From Pseudomonas sp. C1C7 (lineage in GTDB: Bacteria; Pseudomonadota; Gammaproteobacteria; Pseudomonadales; Pseudomonadaceae): a stretch of 64,000 bases of DNA. Each line of letters begins with the position of its first letter. Within the stretch, counting starts at the first letter, position 1. The stretch lies in NCBI RefSeq assembly GCF_013359595.1, contig NZ_JABFMP010000014.1:62001-126000 (forward strand), written 5' to 3'. Under the pieces are notes generated by a model that saw only the letters and a list, made by a program, of their open reading frames with translations, was not told the DNA's origin and did no database searches. Made by a program: the position numbers and the translations under genes. This document shows positions 54,005 through 61,624 of the stretch, piece after piece.

Positions 54005-54697
54005 ATGAACATGACCGAGTACGTTTTTACCCCCGATCTTCCCGTGACCCTGCCGGTCGCCGGCAGCCAGCAGCGTTTCCCCGTGGGCCGGGTCTTTTGC
54101 GTCGGTCGCAACTACCCCTGGCCTGACACCCAGGGCCAGTCCCGCCTGCCACCGGTGTTTTTCATGAAACCGGCGAGCAATGTGGTGGACGCGCAGGGTG
54201 AAATCGCCTTTCCGCCCTTGACCGAAGAGTTCGCCCACGAGATCGAACTGGTGGTCGCCATTGGCGAGGGTGGCGCCAATATTCCCGAGGATCAGGCACT
54301 GGCGTACGTCTGGGGTTATGGCGCGGGTCTGGACCTGACGCGTCGAGACGTCCAGCGCACGGCCAAAAGCAGTGGCATGCCGTGGGAAGGCGCCAAGGTA
54401 TTCGACGGCGCCGCCCCCATCACCGCCATCGTACCGGTCTCGCGTGCAGGCCACCCCGACGGCGAGTTGTGGCTGAACGTCAACGGCCAGGAACGCCAGC
54501 GCGACAGCCTCGACAGCCAGATCTGGTCAGTCGCCGAAATCATCAGCCGCATCTCCCAGTCCGTGGCCCTGCGGGCCGGCGACCTGATCATGACCGGTAG
54601 CCCGGCCGGCGTCGATGTACTGCAACCCGGCGACATCGTCAACGCTGGCATCGACGGCATCGGCCAGATCGAAATGCGCGTCGGCCCGCGCACCTGA
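54005..54697 (+). CDS. Fumarylacetoacetate hydrolase-family enzyme
   Basis: A 230-residue FAH-fold C-C hydrolase/decarboxylase. The motifs FCVGRNY, PPVFFMKPASNVV, the metal ligands in EFAHEIELVVAIGEGG, GYGAGLDLTRRDVQ and the terminal TGSPAGVDVLQPGD are all present. The family hydrolyses acylpyruvates and 2,4-diketo acids (FAHD1, fumarylpyruvate hydrolase, and the diketo-deoxy-sugar-acid hydrolases). Here it is followed by an SDR, like the 2-keto-3-deoxy-sugar acid 4-dehydrogenase/diketo hydrolase pairs. The ATG is the first of two nearby (MNMTEYVF). The exact substrate is unknown. Confidence 0.87.
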   Translation: MNMTEYVFTPDLPVTLPVAGSQQRFPVGRVFCVGRNYPWPDTQGQSRLPPVFFMKPASNVVDAQGEIAFPPLTEEFAHEIELVVAIGEGGANIPEDQALAYVWGYGAGLDLTRRDVQRTAKSSGMPWEGAKVFDGAAPITAIVPVSRAGHPDGELWLNVNGQERQRDSLDSQIWSVAEIISRISQSVALRAGDLIMTGSPAGVDVLQPGDIVNAGIDGIGQIEMRVGPRT

Positions 54698-54730
54698 ACC
54701 ACCACACGCCCCAGTGAATTGAATAAAGGA

Positions 54731-54738
54731 AATAACAA
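54731..54738 (+). promoter_or_regulatory. Crc/Hfq AAYAAYAA motif before the SDR gene
   Basis: AATAACAA lies between the AAAGGA ribosome-binding site and the ATG of the SDR gene, so a bound Crc/Hfq complex would cover the initiation region. Confidence 0.5.
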
Positions 54739-54739
54739 C

Positions 54740-55498
54740 ATGACCCATCCTTTGAAAGTCGCCCTGGTAACCGGTGCCGGCAGCGGAATCGGCCGCGCCG
54801 TGGCCCTTGGCCTGATGGCCGACGGATTCACCGTGGTGCTCGCCGGACGCCGGCCAGAGCCCTTGCTGGAGTTGGCGGAGCTGGCGGCTGTCGACGGCCA
54901 CCAGGCACTGGCGGTGCCCACCGATGTCCGGGATCCGGCCAGCGTCGATGCGCTGTTCGCCGAAATCACCGTGAAATACGGGCGCCTGGACGTGGTGTTC
55001 AACAATGCCGGGGTCAACGCCCCTGCCGTGCCCCTGGATGAACTGACGTTCGAGCAGTGGCGAAACGTGATCGACACCAACCTCAACGGCGTTTACCTCT
55101 GCGCCCGAGGTGCCTTCGGCCTGATGCGCCGGCAACAGCCGATGGGTGGCCGAATCATCAACAACGGTTCGATCTCGGCCCACACCCCTCGCCCCTTCAG
55201 CAGTGCCTACACCGCCAGCAAACATGCGGTACTGGGGTTGACCAAATCCCTGGCCCTGGACGGGCGCGAATTCAACATTGCCTGCAGCCAGATCGACATC
55301 GGCAACGCCCTGACCGAAATGTCGGTGCGCATGACCAAGGGCGTGCGCCAGGCCAACGGCAGCATCGCCGTGGAGCCGATGGTGGATGTGCAGCACGTGG
55401 CCGATGCCGTGCGCTATATCGCCGCCCTGCCGTTGTCGGCGAATGTCCTGAACATGACCGTCATGGCCACTGCTATGCCATTTGCCGGTCGCGGTTGA
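54740..55498 (+). CDS. Short-chain dehydrogenase/reductase (probable sugar-acid or keto-acid dehydrogenase)
   Basis: A 252-residue classical SDR. Glycine motif GAGSGIG near residue 13, VVLAGRRPE after the second strand, NNAG in FNNAGVNAP, Ser in NNGSISAH and the catalytic YTASK near 158. The Arg-containing end of the second strand (AGRR) suggests NADP preference, an inference only. The ATG has AAAGGA upstream and replaces a TTG seven codons earlier. It lies 42 bases after the FAH gene. It could oxidise the C4 hydroxyl of a 2-keto-3-deoxy acid for the hydrolase. Confidence 0.88.
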   Translation: MTHPLKVALVTGAGSGIGRAVALGLMADGFTVVLAGRRPEPLLELAELAAVDGHQALAVPTDVRDPASVDALFAEITVKYGRLDVVFNNAGVNAPAVPLDELTFEQWRNVIDTNLNGVYLCARGAFGLMRRQQPMGGRIINNGSISAHTPRPFSSAYTASKHAVLGLTKSLALDGREFNIACSQIDIGNALTEMSVRMTKGVRQANGSIAVEPMVDVQHVADAVRYIAALPLSANVLNMTVMATAMPFAGRG

Positions 55499-55530
55499 CC
55501 GGCCTTTTTATTGCGCTACACGAGGTTCAC

Positions 55531-56487
55531 ATGAAGCCAGAAGTCTTGCAGCTCAGCCCGATCCTGATCCCTGAAATCAACACCCGCCTGGGTGAGTTGT
55601 TCACCATCAGGCGCTATTTCGAACAGACCGACAAAGCCGCCTTCATAAAAGAGCATGGCGCCAACATTCGCGGCGTCATCACAGGTGGACACACCGGCAT
55701 TACCCAGGCCCTGATGGCGCAATTGCCCAAGCTGGAAGTGGTGGCGGTCAACGGCGTGGGCACCGACGCGGTGGATCTGGCTTATGCCAGGGACCGCGGG
55801 ATTCGCGTGACGGCCACCATCGGCGCCCTGACCGAAGATGTCGCCGACCTCGCCATCGGCCTGTTGATTGCCGTGTGCCGGGGGTTGTGCACCAGTGATC
55901 GTTACGTGCGCTCCGGTCAATGGCCGCAAAGCCCGACTCCCCTGGCACCGTTGCCGCTGGCGCGCCAGGTGTCGGGCATGCGCATCGGGATCGTCGGCAT
56001 GGGCCGGGTCGGCCGCGCCGTGGCAACCCGCGCCGCCGCGTTCGGCTGCCCGATCAGCTACACCGACCTGCGGCCGATGAGCGACGTGAACCACACCTTC
56101 GTCGCCGATCTGAAGCAACTGGCCAGCCAGAGTGATGCGCTGATTCTGGCCGCCGCTGCCGACAAGGCCGAAGCCATCATCGACGCCGACGTGCTCAAGG
56201 CGCTCGGCCAAGGTGGTTACTTGATCAACGTGGCCCGGGGCAAGCTGGTCAACGAAGTCGATCTTGTGGCGGCTTTGAAGGCGGGCGAGATCGCCGGCGC
56301 GGCACTGGATGTGTTTGTCGACGAGCCGCAGGTACCAGAGGCCCTGTTCGGTAATGAACAGGTGGTGCTGCAACCCCATCGCGCCAGTGCGACCGTGCAG
56401 ACCCGCACGCGGATGGGCGAAATGGTGGTGGCGAGCCTGGTGGACAGTTTCGCCGGACGCATACCGCAGGGCTCGGTAACCGATTGA
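55531..56487 (+). CDS. D-isomer-specific 2-hydroxyacid dehydrogenase
   Basis: A 318-residue NAD(P)-dependent dehydrogenase of the glyoxylate/hydroxypyruvate reductase family. The Rossmann motif is IGIVGMGRVGRAVA (about 150-163), the catalytic Arg is in INVARGKLVNE, the Glu in VDEPQVPE and the His in VLQPHRASAT. The start is the ATG after CGAGG, 32 bases after the SDR stop, not the much longer open frame that runs upstream through the SDR gene. It could reduce glyoxylate/hydroxypyruvate, or oxidise a D-2-hydroxyacid released by the FAH hydrolase. Confidence 0.9.
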   Translation: MKPEVLQLSPILIPEINTRLGELFTIRRYFEQTDKAAFIKEHGANIRGVITGGHTGITQALMAQLPKLEVVAVNGVGTDAVDLAYARDRGIRVTATIGALTEDVADLAIGLLIAVCRGLCTSDRYVRSGQWPQSPTPLAPLPLARQVSGMRIGIVGMGRVGRAVATRAAAFGCPISYTDLRPMSDVNHTFVADLKQLASQSDALILAAAADKAEAIIDADVLKALGQGGYLINVARGKLVNEVDLVAALKAGEIAGAALDVFVDEPQVPEALFGNEQVVLQPHRASATVQTRTRMGEMVVASLVDSFAGRIPQGSVTD

Positions 56488-56494
56488 ACCCTGG

Positions 56495-56525
56495 CCATCG
56501 AGGGGACACTGCGCCCCCTCGATGG
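56495..56525. terminator. Hairpin between convergent hydroxyacid dehydrogenase and NRAMP-related genes
   Basis: CCATCGAGGGG, a nine-base loop and CCCCTCGATGG: a perfect 11-pair stem with no T-run on either strand. It may protect both mRNA ends or act with another factor. Confidence 0.55.
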
Positions 56526-56532
56526 TCTGGTA

Positions 56533-57834
56533 TCAGGCGAACAGATCGACGCCCAACTGGAAGGCGACCCACAGGGCGAGGCCAGTGGCGAACGCCAGTG
56601 CGATGTTCTCGAACAGGTTGTTGCGGTATTGCTTGTCCAGCAGCTTCTTCTGGTTGGACATGATCAGCAGACCCAGGGAAATGATCGGCAAACCAATGAT
56701 GTTCAGCGCGCTGACGCCAATGGTCAGCGTCACGAAGTCCGGCATGCCCGGCATCGACCAGATCAGTGGCGTGACCAGGATGAACAGCATGAACCATTTG
56801 TGCATCGGATCATGGTGAAACTCCTTACCGTACTTGTCGCGACGCTTGGGGAACACGTGCTGGAAGGCATCGGTGATCAGCATCGGGAACGCCGTGGTCT
56901 TGCCGGAAATACTGGCGAACAGCGTGGCGAATACCCCGACGAAGAACACGTACCAGCCGATCGGGCCGAAGTAGATTTCCAGCGCCTTGCCCAGGTCACC
57001 CAGGGTTTTCACTTCGATACCGTTGGGCCGCAGGATTTCCGCGCCAACGATCCAGATGGCCAGGTTGATGATGATCCCGACGAACACCGCAAACAGCAGG
57101 TCGTTGCGTTGAATGCGTTTGTGTTGCGGACCGATCCAGCCCTTTTGGCGCATGACATAGGGATGCACGAAGTTGGCGATGGAACCGGCGACCGCGCCGA
57201 TCACCGACACTGCCACGAGCAACGCGCCATGTACGCCTTCGTCCTTCGGAATGCTGAAACCGATGGTGCCTTTGATGATGCCACCCACGTCGGGGCCGGA
57301 CATCACGGCCAGGGCAATGAACGCCAGCGTCATGATCGCCAGCAGCAACTTCATCACGCCCTCGATCATCGAGTAGATGTTGCGACCGACCAGCATCCAC
57401 ACCGCCAGGACCACAGCCACCGAGCACAGCAAGGGCTGGTCGATCTTGAACAGCATCGCCAGCGACTCCCCGGCGCCCTTGATCATGTAGGCGTTCATCA
57501 GGTGCCCCATCAGCAGGGCGTAAACCAGCATGAACCAGGCGAAGAAAGGATTGAGTTGGGCGTAGCCCTGCAGGATGGTCATGCCCTGGTTATTACAAAG
57601 CTGGAAGCGGGCGATGATGTTGACGATGAGGTATCGGAGCAGCAGCGAAACCGCCAGCACCCACATCATCGCGTAACCGTAGTTGGCGCCAGCCACGGAC
57701 GACGTGATCAGATCACCCGCGCCCAGCCAGGACAGTACGGCGATGATGCCTGGGCCCAGGAGTTTGAATATTCGTAGAAATCGACTTTGCGCGGGCGCCG
57801 CAGCCTGGCCTTCCACGGTGGGAATGCTGGTCAT
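56533..57834 (-). CDS. NRAMP-related transporter lacking the canonical metal-site motifs
   Basis: A 433-residue inner-membrane protein with 11-12 hydrophobic helices of the NRAMP/APC fold. Alignment by eye with bacterial MntH-type proteins places WLGAGDLITS where DPGN of helix 1 should be (Asp to Gly, Asn to Asp) and NFVHPYVMRQKGW where the MPH motif of helix 6 should be. The canonical Mn2+/Fe2+ ligands are therefore not conserved, and the transported ion or solute may differ. The internal ATG (MTSIPTVEG) is chosen because a GGAGA precedes it. It is convergent to the catabolic operon and divergent from the lactonase gene. Confidence 0.85.
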   Translation of the reverse strand: MTSIPTVEGQAAAPAQSRFLRIFKLLGPGIIAVLSWLGAGDLITSSVAGANYGYAMMWVLAVSLLLRYLIVNIIARFQLCNNQGMTILQGYAQLNPFFAWFMLVYALLMGHLMNAYMIKGAGESLAMLFKIDQPLLCSVAVVLAVWMLVGRNIYSMIEGVMKLLLAIMTLAFIALAVMSGPDVGGIIKGTIGFSIPKDEGVHGALLVAVSVIGAVAGSIANFVHPYVMRQKGWIGPQHKRIQRNDLLFAVFVGIIINLAIWIVGAEILRPNGIEVKTLGDLGKALEIYFGPIGWYVFFVGVFATLFASISGKTTAFPMLITDAFQHVFPKRRDKYGKEFHHDPMHKWFMLFILVTPLIWSMPGMPDFVTLTIGVSALNIIGLPIISLGLLIMSNQKKLLDKQYRNNLFENIALAFATGLALWVAFQLGVDLFA

Positions 57835-57888
57835 AGAGGGTATCTCCATTGTTTTTTTTGTGAGAGTCCGCGAAGTCGAACACAGTAC

Positions 57889-57902
57889 GTACGATGTCGT
57901 AC
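57889..57902. promoter_or_regulatory. Palindromic operator GTACGATGTCGTAC
   Basis: GTACGA-TG-TCGTAC, a perfect 14-bp palindrome immediately followed by a 12-bp palindrome CAACAATTGTTG (57902-57913). It lies in the divergent promoter region of the NRAMP-related and lactonase genes and resembles GntR/FadR-type sites; no GntR gene is adjacent. Confidence 0.55.
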
Positions 57903-58055
57903 AACAATTGTTGAAACGAGATTATTTAAAAATATTTCAGTTCCTTAGGCGCTCTAAGCGCATGGCCTTTCGTCATCGACTGGATGATTGCTTCGTTGTC
58001 TTGAAAACAGCCATTGATGCCTGAATGCTTAAGTCATAGGATGACTGATCACACC

Positions 58056-58066
58056 AATAACAATAA
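58056..58066 (+). promoter_or_regulatory. Crc/Hfq motif before the lactonase gene
   Basis: AATAACAATAA contains two overlapping AAYAAYAA units directly ahead of the AAAGGAT ribosome-binding site of the GTG-started lactonase gene. Confidence 0.5.
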
Positions 58067-58077
58067 AAGGATCCACT

Positions 58078-59211
58078 GTGAGTAAATCCCTCCTCCTCGC
58101 GGCGGTCGTTGTCGGCGGTCTCAGCCTTCCCGTCCATGCCACTACCTACGCCTACATCTCCAGTCCGGGTGATGGCCTGATTTCCCAGTACCGCCTCGAC
58201 CAGAGCAACGGCTCGCTGAAACTGATCGATCAGGTCAGCGCCGGTGATCAGGTCAACCCCATGGCCATCACGCCCGACGGCAAGGTTTTGTTCGCCGCGC
58301 TGCGGGTCAAACCCTTCCAGGTCGTTGGCTACCACATCGATCCGAAGAGTGGGCACCTGACACCCGCGACCAAGGCACCGCTGGCGCAAAGTATGGCTTA
58401 CCTGTCTACCGACCGCGCTGGGCACTATCTGCTGGGCGCCTCCTACGGTGCCGACGCCGTCACCGTGCAAGCCATCGACAAGGCCTACCAGCCTTCCGAC
58501 ACCATCCAGAGCTACGCCACCGGCCCGCACGCCCACTCGGTGCGTACCGACCCGAGCAACCGCTTCGCCTACACCGGCAACCTGGGCGCCGACCGGGTGC
58601 TGCAATATCGCCTGGACAGCAAGACCGGCGCACTCACGCCCATTGGCAGCGGCTACGTCAGCGTCCCCGAGAATACCGGCCCACGGCACCTGGCGTTTTC
58701 CAAGGACGGCAAATACCTGTATGTGGTCGGTGAAATGAGCGGCACGGTCACCGCGTTTGCCATCGATAACAACACCGGCGCACTGACGCAGATCGGCGTG
58801 GCCAACGGCATTCCCGAACGCTTGAATCTGGCCCACGGCGAAGTGCGCGATGCGCGCAACAATGACCTCAAGGACGACCCCACTCCCCGCATCTGGGCGG
58901 CAGACCTGCGGCTCTCGCCCGACGGCAAGCTGCTGTTCATGACCGAACGCACCAGCAGCTCGGTGTCGGCGTTCGCGGTGGATGCGGCGACAGGTGGCGT
59001 GCGTTATCTGGACAACTACCCGGTACAGGAGCAGCAGCCCCGCAACATCGCGTTCTCGCCGAACGGCAAATGGTTGCTGGTCACGGGAGAGAAAAGCGAC
59101 AAGGTCGGCACCTATGCCATCGGCGCCAAGGGCGCGCTGAAACGTGTGGGTGAAGCGGTATCGGGCAAAGGGGCGTTGTGGATCGAGGTGTTGCAGACTT
59201 CGGTGGAATGA
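58078..59211 (+). CDS. Exported seven-bladed beta-propeller lactonase-family protein
   Basis: A 377-residue protein with a signal peptide (cleavage near HATTYAYIS, about residue 21) and a 6-phosphogluconolactonase/YbhE-type propeller with repeated blade motifs (SKDGKYLYVVGEMSGTVTAF, FSPNGKWLLVTGEKS). Cytoplasmic Pgl lacks a signal peptide, so this is a periplasmic relative, perhaps hydrolysing a sugar lactone before uptake. Start codon is GTG after AAAGGAT; a double Crc/Hfq motif precedes it. Propellers of this kind are not always lactonases, so the reaction is uncertain. Confidence 0.82.
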   Translation: MSKSLLLAAVVVGGLSLPVHATTYAYISSPGDGLISQYRLDQSNGSLKLIDQVSAGDQVNPMAITPDGKVLFAALRVKPFQVVGYHIDPKSGHLTPATKAPLAQSMAYLSTDRAGHYLLGASYGADAVTVQAIDKAYQPSDTIQSYATGPHAHSVRTDPSNRFAYTGNLGADRVLQYRLDSKTGALTPIGSGYVSVPENTGPRHLAFSKDGKYLYVVGEMSGTVTAFAIDNNTGALTQIGVANGIPERLNLAHGEVRDARNNDLKDDPTPRIWAADLRLSPDGKLLFMTERTSSSVSAFAVDAATGGVRYLDNYPVQEQQPRNIAFSPNGKWLLVTGEKSDKVGTYAIGAKGALKRVGEAVSGKGALWIEVLQTSVE

Positions 59212-59249
59212 ACCGGGGAATCATCGGTACGGGTTGCCCGGCCCAACTT

Positions 59250-59273
59250 TAGGAGCGAGTTTACTCGCGATGG
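59250..59273. repeat. Single REP element (TAGGAGCGAG type)
   Basis: TAGGAGCGAGTTTACTCGCG, the same type as the pair at 35136. It lies downstream of the lactonase gene without a partner. Confidence 0.75.
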
Positions 59274-59354
59274 TGGTTCGGGCGTTTGTTGAACTGGCCT
59301 TCAGTGCGTTTTCACACAGTCTGCGATGGCGGGTTTTTCGTTTTCGGCTTCCGC

Positions 59355-60350
59355 TCATGCCTGAGACTTCACCGTCTGCTTCGGCAACTCCCCGAATCGC
59401 TGCCGATAGTAATTGGCAAACCGCCCCACATGACCGAAGCCGAACTCCAGCGCCACCTCCGTCACGCTGCAGTGCGGGCGTGCCAGCAAGTATTCCCGGG
59501 CGGCCTCAAGGCGCAATCCACGCAAGCGATCCATCGGGCTCTGGCCGTATTCGCGCTGACACAGGGTGTTCAGGCTGCGAATGCTCACGCCGGCGGCAAC
59601 CGCCAGTTCAGAAAGGCTGATGCCCTGGGCAAGATGCTCGCGCATGCAGGCATCGATTTTTTGCAGCTGCCGCGCAGGCTGACGCGGCGCCGGCGATGAC
59701 TCCTGCGCAACACCACAGTGACTGAGCAGAAACAGCGGCAGGCTTTGCTCCAGGTGCTGCAACCAGCGTGAAGGCGCAGCGCCCGCCTCGCCCTCGGGCA
59801 AATGCTCGAGCAACTCGCTGACCAGACGAAACCAGCGCATCGCCAGCGGCCGTTGCAGGCGGCTGACCGGCGCCAAATCAAAGCCCTCCGGCAAATCATC
59901 ACCCAGCGCCCTCTGCCCGGCGTCGAGCAATGTCCGCGGCAGTTTGAGGATCAACTGCTCGCAGCCCTCCTCCCACACCACCCGGGCCTGCTCACGCGGC
60001 GACAGGATCGCCACTTCCCCGGGGCTGACGCCATAGCCCATGCCGCCCGACTCCAGGGTAGCGCTGCCGCGCAGCGGCATCTGCACCAGGACGAAATCCT
60101 CGAACGGCTGCGGGCGGATTTCCACCTGGCCGCCATAGCGCAGTGCATACAGCTCGCAGCTCGCGACCTGGCCGCGATAGAACGCGGTATCGACGCCGCC
60201 CCGAGGCCAGTCCAGCTCATGTTCCACCAGCGCCTGCCCCATCAACCGCTGGGTTTCCTGGGCCGAGCGGCTGGTGAACACCGGCTCGCGGCACATCAGC
60301 GACAGGTTCAGGCCCACGCTGTTGGCGGTGGCCGCGTGTAAGGTCGTCAT
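59355..60350 (-). CDS. AraC/XylS-family regulator, BenR/XylS-like
   Basis: A 331-residue AraC/XylS activator. The N-terminal part shows XylS/BenR-like features (RYGGQVEIRPQPFEDFVLVQ, GEVAILSPREQARVVWEEGC) and the C-terminal double HTH (about 225-325) carries SLSELAVAAGVSIRSLNTLC and TEVALEFGFGHVGRFANYYR with the LGRF-type ending. XylS-class members sense aromatic acids such as benzoate. It begins one base after the AntR-like gene ends, so the two regulators are co-transcribed. Effector not identified. Confidence 0.85.
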   Translation of the reverse strand: MTTLHAATANSVGLNLSLMCREPVFTSRSAQETQRLMGQALVEHELDWPRGGVDTAFYRGQVASCELYALRYGGQVEIRPQPFEDFVLVQMPLRGSATLESGGMGYGVSPGEVAILSPREQARVVWEEGCEQLILKLPRTLLDAGQRALGDDLPEGFDLAPVSRLQRPLAMRWFRLVSELLEHLPEGEAGAAPSRWLQHLEQSLPLFLLSHCGVAQESSPAPRQPARQLQKIDACMREHLAQGISLSELAVAAGVSIRSLNTLCQREYGQSPMDRLRGLRLEAAREYLLARPHCSVTEVALEFGFGHVGRFANYYRQRFGELPKQTVKSQA

Positions 60351-60351
60351 C

Positions 60352-61365
60352 TCACAACGACCGGTTGCGACGGGCTTCGCTGCGTTGCAAGGTCGCGCTG
60401 GGGGTTTCGTTGAACAGCTTGCGGTACTCGCTGGCGAACCGGCCCAGGTGCGAGAAGCCCCAGCACATGGCGATCACCGAGATGTTGCGCACCGACGCAT
60501 CTTCGAGGATTTCCTGGCGCACGGCGCTCAGGCGAAATTTCTTCAGATAGGCCATGGGCGAGACGCCGAAGTGCTTGCGAAAGCCTTCGAACAGCTTGAA
60601 GCGCGACACACCGGCCGCCGCCTCGATGTCTTCCAGGTGAATGTCTTCGCGGGCGTTGCTTTCGATGAAGTCCTTGGCGCGCACCAGGTAATACGGCAGC
60701 TTGGCGCCCAGCTGGTCGCGCAGTTCGGCGCTGTAGTTGTTGGGCTGGGAAAGGATCAGGCCTTTGATCAGCGCGCTTTCGATATCGCGGGTGAAGAACA
60801 CCTGATTGAACAGCTCCTGGCCGCGTTCCAGTTCGTCGATGTAGTAACGGGCCATCCGCCACCAGGAGGCCGAGGCGCCGTTGACCGCATCCATCACCGG
60901 TTCGAACTTCAGCGGCATTTCCAGCGGCCGTTGCAGCATGCCTTCCAGGGTCTGACGCATGGCCATGCGGGTGATCACCACGGAGATCTTGTGACAGTCA
61001 CCGGCCATGCTCAGCGACTGCGTTTCGTGGGGGGTGATGATCAGCCCCTGATCCTGGTTGGAGTACAACCGGCGACCGTCCTTGAGCAGTTCCTGCTCGC
61101 CGCGAATCGGCAGGCTCAAGCTGTAGCAATTGAGGTGTTCGGCATCCTCGACGCCGATGGTCACGTCCGTGCCGTATTCCATCCGGCCCAGGGTCGTGGA
61201 CATGGACTTGAACACATTGGCCTTGTGGTGAAACTGGATCCGGTTCGGCTGGCGGGTCTGCAGTACGTGCGGTCCGCAAATGCCGGCCATCCATGCACGG
61301 GCACCGGCCAGGTCGTAGCGATCTATACGGATATCTCGAAATTGGACAAGGTTTGGATCGGTCAT
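60352..61365 (-). CDS. antR: AntR-like AraC-family activator of anthranilate dioxygenase
   Basis: A 337-residue AraC-family activator. The C-terminal double HTH (about 240-335: HLEDIEAAAGVSRFKLFEGF, SVIAMCWGFSHLGRFASEYR) and the N-terminal domain (QTRQPNRIQFHHKANVFK, YSLSLPIRGEQELL) resemble AntR of P. aeruginosa. It precedes the ant genes on the opposite strand, with an OprD porin gene between. The ATG of MTDPNLVQFRD is used; the frame extends further upstream but with weaker signals. Anthranilate is the expected effector. Confidence 0.82.
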   Translation of the reverse strand: MTDPNLVQFRDIRIDRYDLAGARAWMAGICGPHVLQTRQPNRIQFHHKANVFKSMSTTLGRMEYGTDVTIGVEDAEHLNCYSLSLPIRGEQELLKDGRRLYSNQDQGLIITPHETQSLSMAGDCHKISVVITRMAMRQTLEGMLQRPLEMPLKFEPVMDAVNGASASWWRMARYYIDELERGQELFNQVFFTRDIESALIKGLILSQPNNYSAELRDQLGAKLPYYLVRAKDFIESNAREDIHLEDIEAAAGVSRFKLFEGFRKHFGVSPMAYLKKFRLSAVRQEILEDASVRNISVIAMCWGFSHLGRFASEYRKLFNETPSATLQRSEARRNRSL

Positions 61366-61510
61366 ATCAGTACACCCACGGCAAGGGACATCGACACGCT
61401 CTTCGGCGCGTATTTTCATTGGAGTTAGCAAGGGCTATGCCCAGCCGGCGCGAACAGGCGATATCCGCATTTTTCGGCTACGAATCGCAAACTATTTGGA
61501 TATCGAGCGC

Positions 61511-61535
61511 GTTGTGCGGCACCACGGCGCACAAC
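61511..61535. promoter_or_regulatory. Inverted repeat upstream of antR
   Basis: GTTGTGCG-N9-CGCACAAC, a perfect eight-bp inverted repeat 146 bases before the antR start. It may be an operator for antR autoregulation or another factor. Confidence 0.4.
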
Positions 61536-61624
61536 AACGGTGCCAAAAGTGGCCTATCCCCGGGAAAAACGCTACCCGGGACGTCACTTCAGCGCACAAA
61601 CGCGCTCAACTCAAGGGCGGGGCG

